Origin: JBFLYH01 sp964630235
GTDB lineage: Bacteria > Oederibacteriota > JAAXVQ01 > JAUVAV01
Length of the DNA stretch: 64,000 bases
NCBI GenBank assembly: GCA_964630235.1
Contig: CAZVUO010000003.1
Span: forward strand, 310,001-374,000
Reading direction: 5' to 3'
Of this stretch, positions 56,174 to 64,000 are shown piece by piece (the first letter of the stretch is position 1; every line of letters begins with the position of its first letter). Under the pieces are notes generated by a model, which made no database searches, was not told the DNA's origin, and saw only the letters and a program-made list of their open reading frames with translations. Both the position numbers and the translations under genes were made by a program.

Positions 56174-56266
56174 CGTCATGCCGGCATGGTTTTGGCCGGC
56201 ATTCAGGGACCTTATTTCTTAACACGCTTCGTGGACCCCGGTTTCAGGCCTCCGGGGTGACGAACC
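56174..56266. repeat. dispersed repeat family C, copy 2
   Basis: CGTCATGCCGGCATGGTTTT near the start and AGGCCTCCGGGGTGACGAAC at the end, with GAGACTGTGTC just before. It fills most of the 179-bp gap between the Crp-type gene and rpsA. Confidence 0.75.
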
Positions 56267-56303
56267 ATGCGGAATCCATCAATTCAGTGACAACACAACC
56301 TCT

Positions 56304-58343
56304 TCATTGCGGCGGCGTTTCGCCGCTTACGCGTTTGCGCAGTTCCTCCCAGTTCACCCCGGACGCTTCGGCCAGGGATATGCCCGGCTTGTTGGAAGGC
56401 GCGAGGTATTTCTTGATCTCGGCCGCCTCCTGCTCCTGCAGGGCTTCCCGGATGGAGAGCCCGATCTTATGCTCCGCCAGGTTCACCTTGATGACCTTGG
56501 CGTCCACCGTCGTGCCCTCCGGCAGGGGGGTGAAATCGGTCTGGCCTTTGGGGCGGTCAAGCTGGGAGACGTGGATCAGCCCTTCCACGCCCGGTTCGAG
56601 CTGGACGAATATCCCGAACTTGGTGTTGCGGACCACGGTCGCCTGCACGACGGCGCCCATGGGGTACCGCTTGGCGGCCTCGACCCAGGGGTCCTGGGTC
56701 AGCTGCTTGAGGCCGAGCGCGATTTTCTTCTTGTCCCGCTGCACGTCGAGAAGCTTCACCTGGATGCGGTCCCCGGTCTTGAGCACCTCGCCCGGGTCCT
56801 TCAGGGCGCCGTCCCAGGACAGGTCGGAAAGGTGCGCCAGCCCGGTCACACCTTCGGCCAGTTCGATGAAGGCGCCGAACTTGGTCAGGGACTTCACCTC
56901 GCCGGTCACGGTCTCGCCGACCTTGTGGCTGTCCGCGTACGCCGTGAAGGGTTCTTGTTCGGTCTGGCGAAGGCCCAGGGTGATCTTTTTGGCCTGCGGG
57001 TCCAGGGCCAGGACCTTGACGCGCACCAGGTCCTGGAGCTTGAGCAGTTCCTTGGGGTGCTTGACCCGCCGGGTCCAGGACATTTCCGAAACGGGCAACA
57101 GGCCTTCCACGCCCGCTTCCAGCCTGAGAAAAGCTCCAAAGTCAGTCAGGTTCACGACTTCCCCTTCAACCAAGCTGCCCACCGGGTACTTGGCCGCGAG
57201 ATTCTGCCAGGGGTCCTCGCTCTTCTGTTTCAATCCCAGGGCGACCTTGCCCGTGGCCGCGTCCACGGTGAGGATCAGCGCTTCAATCTCGTCGCCAACG
57301 TTGACGATCTGCCGGGGATGGGTCACCCGGGACCAGGCCATGTCGTTGACGTGCAGCAGGGCGTCCATGCCGCCGATGTCCACAAAGGCGCCGTAGGTGG
57401 TCAGGTGTTTCACCACGCCGTGCACCAGCCGGCCCGGCGTGAGGCCGGCGACGATGCCCTCGCGCTTTTTCTGGCGCTCGTCCAGCAAGTGGCTGCGCCG
57501 GGAGACGACGATATTGCCGCGCTCCTTGTTCATTTTGACGATCTTGAACTGGTGCTTCTGGTTGAGAAAGGTTTCGGGGTTCTTGACCGTGGTCAGGTCC
57601 AGCTGGGAGGCGGGCAGGAAGGCCGTGGCTCCGCCCAGATCCACCATGAACCCGCCTTTGCAGGTCTGGTAGATCAAGCCGGAAACGCTGGCGTTGTTGG
57701 CGAGCGCGGCCTTGGCCTGGTTCCAGGCCCGGCGCTGGTCCACTTTGCGTTTGGACAGCACCATCAGGCCTTCGCGGTTCTCCCGCCGCTCCAGGAGGAC
57801 TTCGATCTCATCGCCCACGCGGGCGGCAAACTGTCCGCGCGCATCGAGAAACTCTTCGCGGGGGATGATGCCCTCGGATTTGGAACCGATGTCCACCACC
57901 ACGCCTTCCTCGTCAATCCGCAGGACGCGCCCGGTGATGACCTCGCCGATCGTGGGTTCAGCCTCCAGGGCCTGCTCCAGCTCCTGGGCGAAATCCGCTT
58001 CCGCGTCAGCCTCCTCGGCCACCGCGGGCGCCGTTTCTTCCGCCTGGACCGCCGCCGCGGCCGGCGGGGTCTGGACGGCCGCCGCGTCGAGCGGTTGCGG
58101 CTCAGCCTGGGCCGGGGGCTCCGGGGCCGGGGGTTCGGTTTTCGGCGGCGGAGGGGCTTCGACCGCGGGTTCCGGGTCGTTCAGGGGCGTTCCGGGCCCG
58201 ATGCCCATGAGCGGATTCAACTGCTCCGCCGGTGTATACAGCGGCGAACTGTGATCGTCGTTGTCGCGCAACGGCGTGCCCGAACCGACGGCATGCCGCG
58301 CCTTGTCACCGGACGGGATATGGCTGAGGGGTTTGGATTCCAT
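56304..58343 (-). CDS. rpsA: 30S ribosomal protein S1, with long N-terminal extension
   Basis: A 679-residue protein. The ATG at 58343 (AGGAGG 12 nt upstream, 5 nt after the ispH stop) is used. Residues 1-128 are a low-complexity extension rich in Pro, Ala and Glu and contain two similar blocks, GSGTPLRDND and GPGTPLNDPE. Six S1 RNA-binding motifs follow, beginning near residues 130, 215, 300, 385, 470 and 560 (for example VGSLVEGEVVNLTDFGAFLRL and VGETVTGEVKSLTKFGAFIEL). S1 binds mRNA leaders on the small subunit. Six domains match the E. coli protein; the extension does not. It closes the aroF-to-rpsA gene chain. Confidence 0.92.
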   Translation of the reverse strand: MESKPLSHIPSGDKARHAVGSGTPLRDNDDHSSPLYTPAEQLNPLMGIGPGTPLNDPEPAVEAPPPPKTEPPAPEPPAQAEPQPLDAAAVQTPPAAAAVQAEETAPAVAEEADAEADFAQELEQALEAEPTIGEVITGRVLRIDEEGVVVDIGSKSEGIIPREEFLDARGQFAARVGDEIEVLLERRENREGLMVLSKRKVDQRRAWNQAKAALANNASVSGLIYQTCKGGFMVDLGGATAFLPASQLDLTTVKNPETFLNQKHQFKIVKMNKERGNIVVSRRSHLLDERQKKREGIVAGLTPGRLVHGVVKHLTTYGAFVDIGGMDALLHVNDMAWSRVTHPRQIVNVGDEIEALILTVDAATGKVALGLKQKSEDPWQNLAAKYPVGSLVEGEVVNLTDFGAFLRLEAGVEGLLPVSEMSWTRRVKHPKELLKLQDLVRVKVLALDPQAKKITLGLRQTEQEPFTAYADSHKVGETVTGEVKSLTKFGAFIELAEGVTGLAHLSDLSWDGALKDPGEVLKTGDRIQVKLLDVQRDKKKIALGLKQLTQDPWVEAAKRYPMGAVVQATVVRNTKFGIFVQLEPGVEGLIHVSQLDRPKGQTDFTPLPEGTTVDAKVIKVNLAEHKIGLSIREALQEQEAAEIKKYLAPSNKPGISLAEASGVNWEELRKRVSGETPPQ

Positions 58344-58348
58344 GCGAC

Positions 58349-59200
58349 TCAACTGCCTCCTGATTCCTGCACTTTTTGCAACCGCTCGATCACGGCCGCA
58401 ATCACCCACTCCGGGGTCGAAGTCCCGGCCGTGACGCCCACGCGGGCCACGCCGTCAAACCAATCCGGCTGAATTTCCGCGGCGGTCTCGATATGCTGGT
58501 GCCGCACGCCCGCTTCCCGGCAGATCCAGGCCAGGCGCGCGGTGTTGGCGCTGTTGCGCCCGCCCACCACCAGCATGAGGTCCACCTGAGAGGCCAGCTC
58601 CCGGGTTTCCTGCTGCAATTGGGTGGTGGCATTGCAGATAGTATTAATCACCTTCAGTTCCACGGCCCTGCTCAACAGCGCGCAGGCCACTTGCTGCAGG
58701 TTTTCCAGGCTCTGGGTGGTCTGGGCGATGAGGCCGTAGCGGCTCTTCACCGGAAGCGCGGCGGCGTCTTCGCCGCCGGACACGACCGCGGCCGCGCCGT
58801 TCACGGTTCCAAGGATGCCTTCCACCTCCGGGTGAGAGACATCTCCCAAAATCACCAGAGAATACCCTTGTTTTACGAGTTCCTGGGCCTGGTTTTGAGC
58901 GCGTTTCACAAAGGGACAGGTCGCGTCCACCACCTGCAACCCCTGGGCTTTGGCCTCGGCCAGCACCCGCGGGGCCACGCCGTGAGAACGGATGATTATA
59001 ACACCCTTCTCTATCTCGCTCAAGTTATTAACCGGCGCGACGCCTTCGGCGCGCAAGCGTTCCACCACCTGGGGGTTGTGGATGATCGGCCCCAGGGTGT
59101 GAATCGGCTGTTTTTCGCGGCGCGCGGTTTCGAAGGCCGTCTGGATGGCGGCTTTGACGCCGAAACAATGGCCTGCGTGCTTGGCGAGTCTGATCTCCAT
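58349..59200 (-). CDS. ispH: 4-hydroxy-3-methylbut-2-enyl diphosphate reductase
   Basis: A 283-residue iron-sulfur enzyme, the last step of the MEP pathway, giving IPP and DMAPP. Cluster Cys are seen in HAGHCFGVKAA (residues 9-19), DATCPFVKRAQ and NTICNATTQLQ; the substrate-binding HTLGPIIHNPQVVE and GDVSHPEVEGILG also fit. ATG at 59200 (GAAGG upstream) is chosen over a TTG at 59215. The rpsA gene follows after 5 nt, an arrangement common in many anaerobic bacteria. Confidence 0.96.
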   Translation of the reverse strand: MEIRLAKHAGHCFGVKAAIQTAFETARREKQPIHTLGPIIHNPQVVERLRAEGVAPVNNLSEIEKGVIIIRSHGVAPRVLAEAKAQGLQVVDATCPFVKRAQNQAQELVKQGYSLVILGDVSHPEVEGILGTVNGAAAVVSGGEDAAALPVKSRYGLIAQTTQSLENLQQVACALLSRAVELKVINTICNATTQLQQETRELASQVDLMLVVGGRNSANTARLAWICREAGVRHQHIETAAEIQPDWFDGVARVGVTAGTSTPEWVIAAVIERLQKVQESGGS

Positions 59201-59239
59201 GGCTAGTGCCTTCAAGGGAAAATTTCAATGGTGTTCTTC

Positions 59240-59354
59240 GTCATACCGGCCCCGTCCTGGCGGATCTGGGCCAGGGCGAAAGCCGGTATCCAGAGGTCTT
59301 GGATTTCAGGTTTGCTAGCTGGACCCCGGCTAAAACCATGCCGGGGTGACGAAC
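59240..59354. repeat. dispersed repeat family C, copy 3
   Basis: CGTCATACCGGCCCCGTCCT at the start, AGCCGGTATCCAGAGG in the middle and ATGCCGGGGTGACGAAC at the end. It lies in the 185-bp gap between ispH and plsC. Confidence 0.8.
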
Positions 59355-59385
59355 ACACATAGAGTGCCGATGCATTCTTAGCCGC

Positions 59386-60018
59386 TTACCTTTTCACCGA
59401 CAAGGCCTCGTCCCGCAGGCGGCCGATGGCCTCCATGACGCGGTCCGAGATCTGCCGGAGCACCCGCTTTTCGCCGGGCTGGTCGAGCAGGTCCTGCAGG
59501 GGCACCGCGGGGCCGAAATGCACGGACACCGGGCGGGGCCTGAGCTTGCCGCCCTTGGGCCAGGCCGCGAAGCTGCCGTGGACATAGGCCGTGTGGACCG
59601 GCACGCGGGCCAGGTGCACCAGGCGGCCGAACCCGGATTTACCGCGCTGGAGCTCGCCGGTCTCGGTGCGCGTGCCCTCCGGAAAAACCAGCAGGACCTT
59701 GCCGCTCCGCACCAGCTGGACGAACGATTCCCAGTCCTGGTCCGGGCCCTTGCCGCGCTCGATGGGGTGGGAGTTGACGCTGCGGATCAGCCAGCCGAAC
59801 CAAGCCGGTTTGAACAGCGTGGAACGGGCCATGAAGTGGAGTTCGCGCTTGCGGATGGCGACGCCCAGGGCATTGGGATCGAGCAGGCTGGCGTGGTTGC
59901 TGGCGAGAATGAAGCCGCCGCGGTCCGGGATGCGTTCGCGGTGGCGCACGCGAAGCCGGTGCCAGACATACATCCAGGCGGCGGAGAGCAGGTATCCGCC
60001 GCCGTACATGAGGTTCAC
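59386..60018 (-). CDS. plsC: 1-acyl-sn-glycerol-3-phosphate acyltransferase
   Basis: A 210-residue membrane-associated acyltransferase that makes phosphatidic acid. The catalytic motif I is NHASLLD (residues 42-48), preceded by GGFILASNH; motif III is FPEGTRTETG (about residues 117-126), followed by RGKSGFGRLVHLARVPV. A hydrophobic N-terminal helix (residues 1-20) anchors it. The start at 60018 overlaps the cmk stop by 4 nt (ATGA), so it is coupled to cmk. Confidence 0.94.
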   Translation of the reverse strand: MNLMYGGGYLLSAAWMYVWHRLRVRHRERIPDRGGFILASNHASLLDPNALGVAIRKRELHFMARSTLFKPAWFGWLIRSVNSHPIERGKGPDQDWESFVQLVRSGKVLLVFPEGTRTETGELQRGKSGFGRLVHLARVPVHTAYVHGSFAAWPKGGKLRPRPVSVHFGPAVPLQDLLDQPGEKRVLRQISDRVMEAIGRLRDEALSVKR

Positions 60019-60692
60019 GCCGCACCGCCCGCGGCCGCGGCCACTTTGGCCACGACTTGTTCGATGTTCAGGCTGGTGGTGTCCACCACCAGGGCCCCCG
60101 GCGCCAGCTTGAGCGCGCCGCCCGGCCGGTTGCGGTCCTCCAGGTCCCGGCGCTTCAGGTCCGACAGCAGATCCTCGTAGAGCTGGGGCCTTCCCTGGCG
60201 GGTCAGCTCCTCGAAGCGCCGGCGGGCGCGTTCTTCCTGGGAGGCGTCGAGAAAAACCTTGAGCTCCGCGTCCGGGAACACCACGGTGGTGATGTCGCGG
60301 CCTTCCATGACCACGCCGCCGGCGGCGCCCAGCCGCTGCTGGCCGGCCACCAGCACGCGCCGCACGCCCGGATAGCTGGCCACAAAGGCCGAAACGTTGC
60401 GCGAAACCTCGGGCAGGCGGATCTCGGCCGACACGTCCTCCCCATCCAGCAGAATGACGCCCGGCCGGCCGGCCACGAATTCCAGCTTGGCCTCGCGGGC
60501 CACGGCTTCCACGGCCGCCTGATCGTCCAGGGACACCTGGCGCCGCATGCAGGCCAGCGTCACCGCGCGGTACATGGCCCCGGTGTCAATGTAAAGGAAT
60601 TTGAGCTGTTCGGCCAGGCGGCGGGCCACGGTGCTTTTGCCCGCCCCGGCCGGGCCATCAATCGCGATGATCGGCTTGCTCCGCCGGTTCAT
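60015..60692 (-). CDS. cmk: cytidylate kinase
   Basis: A 225-residue enzyme that phosphorylates CMP/dCMP. P-loop DGPAGAGKSTVARRLAE (residues 11-27), the CMP-binding LYIDTGAMYRAVT, GRDITTVVFPDAELKVFLDAS and the LID region RRFEELTRQGRP are all visible. ATG at 60692 overlaps the aroA stop (ATGA); a longer frame upstream would run through aroA's end and is rejected. Confidence 0.96.
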   Translation of the reverse strand: MNRRSKPIIAIDGPAGAGKSTVARRLAEQLKFLYIDTGAMYRAVTLACMRRQVSLDDQAAVEAVAREAKLEFVAGRPGVILLDGEDVSAEIRLPEVSRNVSAFVASYPGVRRVLVAGQQRLGAAGGVVMEGRDITTVVFPDAELKVFLDASQEERARRRFEELTRQGRPQLYEDLLSDLKRRDLEDRNRPGGALKLAPGALVVDTTSLNIEQVVAKVAAAAGGAA

Positions 60693-62017
60693 GCCGTGAC
60701 CTCGGTGAGCAGGTCCCAGAACCCGGGGAAGGAGGTGTCCACGCACTCCGGCCGTTCGATGGTGATCCCTTCGGCCGAGACCAGCCCGGCCACGGCCAGG
60801 CTCATGGCCAGGCGGTGGTCGCCGTGAGAATCCACCGTGCCGCCGCGGATCTCCCCGCCCTGGATCACCAAGCCGTCGCTGCGTTCGGCCACCCGCACGC
60901 CGATCTTGCGCAGCTCGCCGGCCAGGATGCTGATCCGGTCGGTTTCCTTCACCCGCAGTTCGGCCGCGTCCTCGATCACGGTCTCGCCTTCGGCCACGGC
61001 CGCGGCCACGGACAAAATCGGCAGTTCGTCAATCAGCCGGGGTATCAAATCCGACCCGCTGATGCTCCGGCCGCGAAGCAGCCCGGCGCTGCGCGCCGCC
61101 AGGTCAGCCACCGGCTCTCCGCTCTGCTCCCGCGGGTTCTCCAGCCGGATGTCGGCGCCCATCCGCCGCAGGACGTCCAGCACGCCGGTGCGCGAGGGGT
61201 TGACGCCGATGTGCCGCAAAACCAGGTCCGCGCTTGGCACGATGGCCGCGGCCACCAGGAAAAAAGCGGCCGAGGAAATGTCCGACGGCACGCTTACTTC
61301 GCAGCCGCGCAGGCGGCTCCCGCCCTGAACCCGGACCCATTCGCCGGACGCGGCGCTCCAGTGTCCCTGCCCCCGTTCGCCGCCGCCCTGTTCGACGGCC
61401 GCGCCGAAATGGCGCAGCATCCGCTCGGTATGGTCGCGGGAGGCCGCGGGCAGCCGGACCGTGGTCGCGCCCGAGGCGGACAGGCCGGCCAGCAGCAGGC
61501 AGGATTTGACCTGCGCGCTGGCCACCGGCGAGTCGTACTCAATGCCGGCGAGGGCGCGTCCGCGCAGGCGCAGGGGACAGAGATGCCCGGGTTCACTCTC
61601 GATGGACGCGCCCATGCGCTCCAGGGGTTCGATGATCCGCCGCATGGGCCGGCGCCGCACCTGCTCGTCGCCCGTGAGCACGCTGTCGAACGGCTGGCCG
61701 GCGAGAACGCCGGCGAGCAGGCGCACGCCCGTGCCGGAATTGCCGCAGTCAATGACGCGCGAAGGACGGGTTAATCCCGCGGCGCCGCGCCCGTGTATGA
61801 CGAGGCACGCGCCTTTTTGCTCGATGCGGCCGCCCAGTTCCCGGCACGCGGCCAGGGTATTGAGGCAATCCTGGGCGGTCAGGAAATTTTCCACGCGGGT
61901 TTCTCCCTCGGCCAGCGTGCCCAGCAGGACCGCCCGGTGGGAGATGGATTTGTCGCCCGGCAGGCGCGGCTCACCGCGCAGCCGCGCCACGGGCTGGATA
62001 TATTTAACGTTTGCCAT
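60689..62017 (-). CDS. aroA: 3-phosphoshikimate 1-carboxyvinyltransferase (EPSP synthase)
   Basis: A 442-residue enzyme of the shikimate pathway. LPGDKSISHRAVLLGTLAEG (residues 20-39) is the shikimate-3-phosphate site, CGNSGTGVRLLAGVLAGQ the second conserved site, and KETDRI near residue 355 the third. Two inverse alpha/beta domains fit the length. It starts at 62017, overlapping the tyrA stop by 14 nt, and ends on the cmk start. Confidence 0.97.
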   Translation of the reverse strand: MANVKYIQPVARLRGEPRLPGDKSISHRAVLLGTLAEGETRVENFLTAQDCLNTLAACRELGGRIEQKGACLVIHGRGAAGLTRPSRVIDCGNSGTGVRLLAGVLAGQPFDSVLTGDEQVRRRPMRRIIEPLERMGASIESEPGHLCPLRLRGRALAGIEYDSPVASAQVKSCLLLAGLSASGATTVRLPAASRDHTERMLRHFGAAVEQGGGERGQGHWSAASGEWVRVQGGSRLRGCEVSVPSDISSAAFFLVAAAIVPSADLVLRHIGVNPSRTGVLDVLRRMGADIRLENPREQSGEPVADLAARSAGLLRGRSISGSDLIPRLIDELPILSVAAAVAEGETVIEDAAELRVKETDRISILAGELRKIGVRVAERSDGLVIQGGEIRGGTVDSHGDHRLAMSLAVAGLVSAEGITIERPECVDTSFPGFWDLLTEVTA

Positions 62018-62900
62018 GCGTTCGCTCCATGCGCAGGCGCAGGTCCCGCGCGCGCTCCAGTTCCCGCAGCACCGCCGCGCGCCGGCCGGCCTTGAGCAGG
62101 CCGGAAAACCGCCTCAGACGTTCGATCACCCGCTCCAGGCGGCTGGCCACCTCCCCGCGGTTGGTGAGCAGGATGTCCGCCCACATGCCGGGCAGGCTGG
62201 CCGCGATGCGCGTCGTATCCCTGAATCCCGTCGCGGCCACCTCCAGCGCGCGCGGGTCGCGGGCCGCTTCATCCGCCAGCGCGTTGACCAGGGCCACGGC
62301 CGCCACATGCGGCAGATGCGAGGCCGCGGCCGCGAGACGGTCGTGGTCCCGCGACGTCAGGGTCAGCACGCGGCCGCACCCCACGCCCCGCCAGAAAGCG
62401 CGCAGGCGGCCCACGGCCGCGGATGGCGCCGAAGGAGTAGGCACCAGCAGGCAGAGCGCGCGGTCGTACAGCCGGGCCTGGCTTTCGGCCACGCCCGCTT
62501 TCTCGGAACCGGCCATGGGATGCGAACCGACGAAAATCATTTTTCCCCGGAGACGCGCCAGCAGGGGCTGTAATTGTTTGAGCAGCCAAGCCTTGGTGCT
62601 GCCCACGTCCGTGACCAGGCATCCGGACGGCAGATGCGGGGCAAGCGCCGCAAGCAGGCCGGGCGAGCTGGACACCGGGCCGGCCAGCACCACCAGGTCC
62701 GCGCCCGCGGCCGCGGCCGCCGGGTTGAGCGTGCCCTGGTCAATGCAGCCGTGCCGCCTGGCCTGCCGCAGGGTCGCCGGCCGCCGCGCCAGACCCGCGA
62801 CCGTGCGGGCAAGTCCGGCCCGCTTCACGGCCAGGCCCAGCGAGCCGCCCATCATGCCCAGACCCGCGATCAGGATTTTTTTAAAGCGGATTTGGCTCAT
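62004..62900 (-). CDS. tyrA: prephenate dehydrogenase
   Basis: A 298-residue enzyme converting prephenate to 4-hydroxyphenylpyruvate for tyrosine synthesis. The NAD fold is IAGLGMMGGSLGLAVKRAG (residues 11-29); VGSHPMAGSEKAGV is the prephenate-binding site with its conserved His and Ser; helices of the dimer domain follow to the end. It lies between aroF (with a 183-bp repeat-containing gap) and aroA (overlapping). Confidence 0.93.
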   Translation of the reverse strand: MSQIRFKKILIAGLGMMGGSLGLAVKRAGLARTVAGLARRPATLRQARRHGCIDQGTLNPAAAAAGADLVVLAGPVSSSPGLLAALAPHLPSGCLVTDVGSTKAWLLKQLQPLLARLRGKMIFVGSHPMAGSEKAGVAESQARLYDRALCLLVPTPSAPSAAVGRLRAFWRGVGCGRVLTLTSRDHDRLAAAASHLPHVAAVALVNALADEAARDPRALEVAATGFRDTTRIAASLPGMWADILLTNRGEVASRLERVIERLRRFSGLLKAGRRAAVLRELERARDLRLRMERTHGKR

Positions 62901-62942
62901 GGCAAGCTCCTGAAGGCAACAGCCATACCGACCTTCATGTCA

Positions 62943-63062
62943 TTCCCCTCCCCTGGATTTTTAGCGGGAGGGGTTAGGGGAGGGGGTATCCATCCGATCC
63001 ACCGAGCGCTCGCGGACCCCTCACCCGATCCCTCTCCCGCACGCGGCGCGCGGGGAGAGGAA
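62943..63062. repeat. GC-rich hairpin repeat in the aroF-tyrA gap, family B-like
   Basis: CCCCTCCCCTGGATTTTTAG, then GAGGGGTTAGGGGAGG, and later CCCTCTCCCGCACGCGGCGC. Its form is like family B (matching C-rich and G-rich halves), but the sequence is only distantly related. Confidence 0.5.
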
Positions 63063-63082
63063 TATTCATTCAAAACGCGAAC

Positions 63083-64000
63083 TTATAATTTTTTCCCCAA
63101 CAGCGCCGCCAGCGGTTTGACGTTCTGCATCACCCCGGCGAACTCCCCGGGCAGCAGGGACTGATCGCCGTCCGAGAGCGCCTCTTCGGGTTTGGGATGA
63201 ACCTCGATGGCCAGCCCGTCCGCGCCCGCGGCCACGGCCGCCAGGGCCATGCTCTGGACCAGGCTGCGCCGGCCCGTGCCGTGGGACGGGTCCACCACCA
63301 CGGGCAGGTGCGACAGTTCTTTCACCGCCGGCACGGCCGAGAGGTCGAGCGTGTTGCGCGTATAGGTCTCGAAGGTGCGGATGCCCCGTTCGCACAGCAC
63401 CACTTGATAATTTCCGCCGGCCAGGATGTACTCGGCGGACATGAGCCACTCCTTGATGGTGGCGGACATGCCGCGCTTGAGCAGGACCGGCTTGCGCACC
63501 TCGCCCACGGCCCGCAGGAGGTCGAAATTCTGCATGTTGCGGGCGCCGATCTGCAGCATATCCGCGTAGCTTGCGACCAGCTCCACCTGGTTCACGTTCA
63601 TGACCTCGGTGACCACGGGCAGGCCGGTCTCCTGGCGGGCGCGGGCCAGGAGCTTGAGCCCTTCTTCCCCCAGGCCCTGGAACACGTAGGGGCTGGTCCG
63701 CGGCTTGAAGGCCCCGCCCCGGAGCAGGTGGGCGCCCGCGGCCTTGACGCCGGCCGCGGCCGAGGACAGGAGCTCCCAGTTCTCCACGGAGCACGGCCCC
63801 GCGATCACGGCGAAGTGCCCGCCGCCGATCTTGACGCCGGCCACGTCCACGACCGTGGGTTCGGGTCGAAAATCGCGCGACACCAGCTTGAACGGCTGCA
63901 GCACCTGCATGACCTGTTCCACGCCGGGGAACGCCTCGAGGGGCACGGTCTGGAGCACGCGCTCGTCGCCGATGGCGCCCACGATGGTCCGCTCCGTGCC
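63083..64000 (-). CDS. aroF: 3-deoxy-7-phosphoheptulonate synthase (runs off right edge)
   Basis: 305 codons are present and the N-terminus is outside the window. The first visible residues GTERTIVGAIGDE belong to the N-terminal ACT-like/ferredoxin-like part typical of the AroAI-beta (TIGR01361) DAHP synthase. The barrel follows: AGPCSVEN, LRGGAFKPRTSPY with the PEP-binding Lys/Arg, GARNMQNF, PVLLKRGMSATIKEW, and DPSHGTGRRSL near the end. It condenses PEP and erythrose 4-phosphate, the first step to aromatic amino acids. tyrA and aroA follow in the same direction. Confidence 0.95.
   Translation of the reverse strand, partial: GTERTIVGAIGDERVLQTVPLEAFPGVEQVMQVLQPFKLVSRDFRPEPTVVDVAGVKIGGGHFAVIAGPCSVENWELLSSAAAGVKAAGAHLLRGGAFKPRTSPYVFQGLGEEGLKLLARARQETGLPVVTEVMNVNQVELVASYADMLQIGARNMQNFDLLRAVGEVRKPVLLKRGMSATIKEWLMSAEYILAGGNYQVVLCERGIRTFETYTRNTLDLSAVPAVKELSHLPVVVDPSHGTGRRSLVQSMALAAVAAGADGLAIEVHPKPEEALSDGDQSLLPGEFAGVMQNVKPLAALLGKKL

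Noticed and set aside
56307..58472. 721-residue open frame on the plus strand opposite rpsA
   Set aside because: It arises from the GC-rich codon bias of rpsA; the translation is low-complexity (His, Gly, Gln, Arg) with no domain, while the minus strand has clear S1 motifs.
1..64000. CRISPR array, rRNA, transposase or integrase gene
   Set aside because: No regularly spaced repeat with unique spacers, no rRNA signature and no transposase or integrase motifs were seen; the repeats are dispersed.

Overview
The window looks like a chromosomal segment of an uncultivated, Gram-negative, probably anaerobic bacterium. It is GC-rich, apart from a few AT-rich promoter islands. Signs of an outer membrane are several lipobox lipoproteins, a DUF1302-type beta-barrel, and an RND/MMPL pump paired with a LolA-like carrier. 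Signs of anaerobic life are a four-subunit 2-oxoacid:ferredoxin oxidoreductase, two Dps-like ferritins with a Fur/PerR-type regulator, and an archaeal-type NrpR regulator beside glutamate dehydrogenase. Three secreted proteins end in a Thr/Pro-rich linker plus a FlgD-like (T9SS-sorting-like) domain. Together this suggests a candidate phylum such as Omnitrophota, Elusimicrobiota or FCPU426, but the window has no 16S or other decisive marker. Almost every gene lies on the minus strand.

Layout. 1-9,000: small lipoproteins and exported proteins, a membrane protein, a TPR protein, a pirin, a beta-propeller-like secreted protein and a CDF metal exporter, separated by many dispersed repeats. 9,400-13,300: a coiled-coil stress protein, an MFS transporter, a methyltransferase, a PDZ protein and a DUF2378-like protein. 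13,394-18,600: TetR - RND/MMPL - LolA-like - DUF1302 module, probably for lipid or hydrophobic compound traffic across the envelope. 18,674-23,940: a PEP-synthase-like protein with a KaiC-like N-terminus, then gdhA divergent from an NrpR-type regulator, with two palindromes in the shared promoter. 24,100-26,100: two Dps-like ferritins and a Fur-family regulator sharing a TACTA-N2-TAGTA operator-like motif. 26,100-31,460: DUF2238-like membrane protein, flavodoxin, ZIP transporter and J-domain protein, then an operon with a DUF134 regulator, a Cu/Zn/As-type permease, two thioredoxin-fold proteins and a CcdA-like protein behind a strong promoter that overlaps an ATGCAT repeat. 31,490-35,700: rsgA, a DUF6530-like gene, and a glycosyltransferase-radical SAM pair. 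35,785-42,594: two tandem paralogous ~1,100-residue beta-helix surface proteins. 42,600-43,600: tRNA-Asp and tRNA-Val, each with a duplicated 3' fragment nearby.

43,650-64,000 is mostly housekeeping: korDABC plus an acetyltransferase; xseA, xseB-ispA-(PAP2-like)-dxs-tlyA-recN, which joins isoprenoid precursor synthesis, exonuclease VII and DNA repair; a TPR lipoprotein and a Crp-type regulator; and aroF-tyrA-aroA-cmk-plsC-ispH-rpsA, which joins aromatic amino acid, CDP/lipid and isoprenoid synthesis to ribosomal protein S1. dxs and ispH show that the MEP pathway is used. Several of the gaps that split these operons are filled by dispersed repeats.

No transposase, integrase, rRNA or CRISPR array was seen. 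The most unusual points are the NrpR-gdhA divergon, the KaiC-like/PEP-synthase-like protein that lacks a visible phosphohistidine domain, the paired thioferritins with a shared operator, the tRNA 3'-end duplications, and the xseB/ispA overlap, which encodes an acidic tail in one frame and a basic head in the next. All family assignments come from reading the protein sequences, not from database searches.
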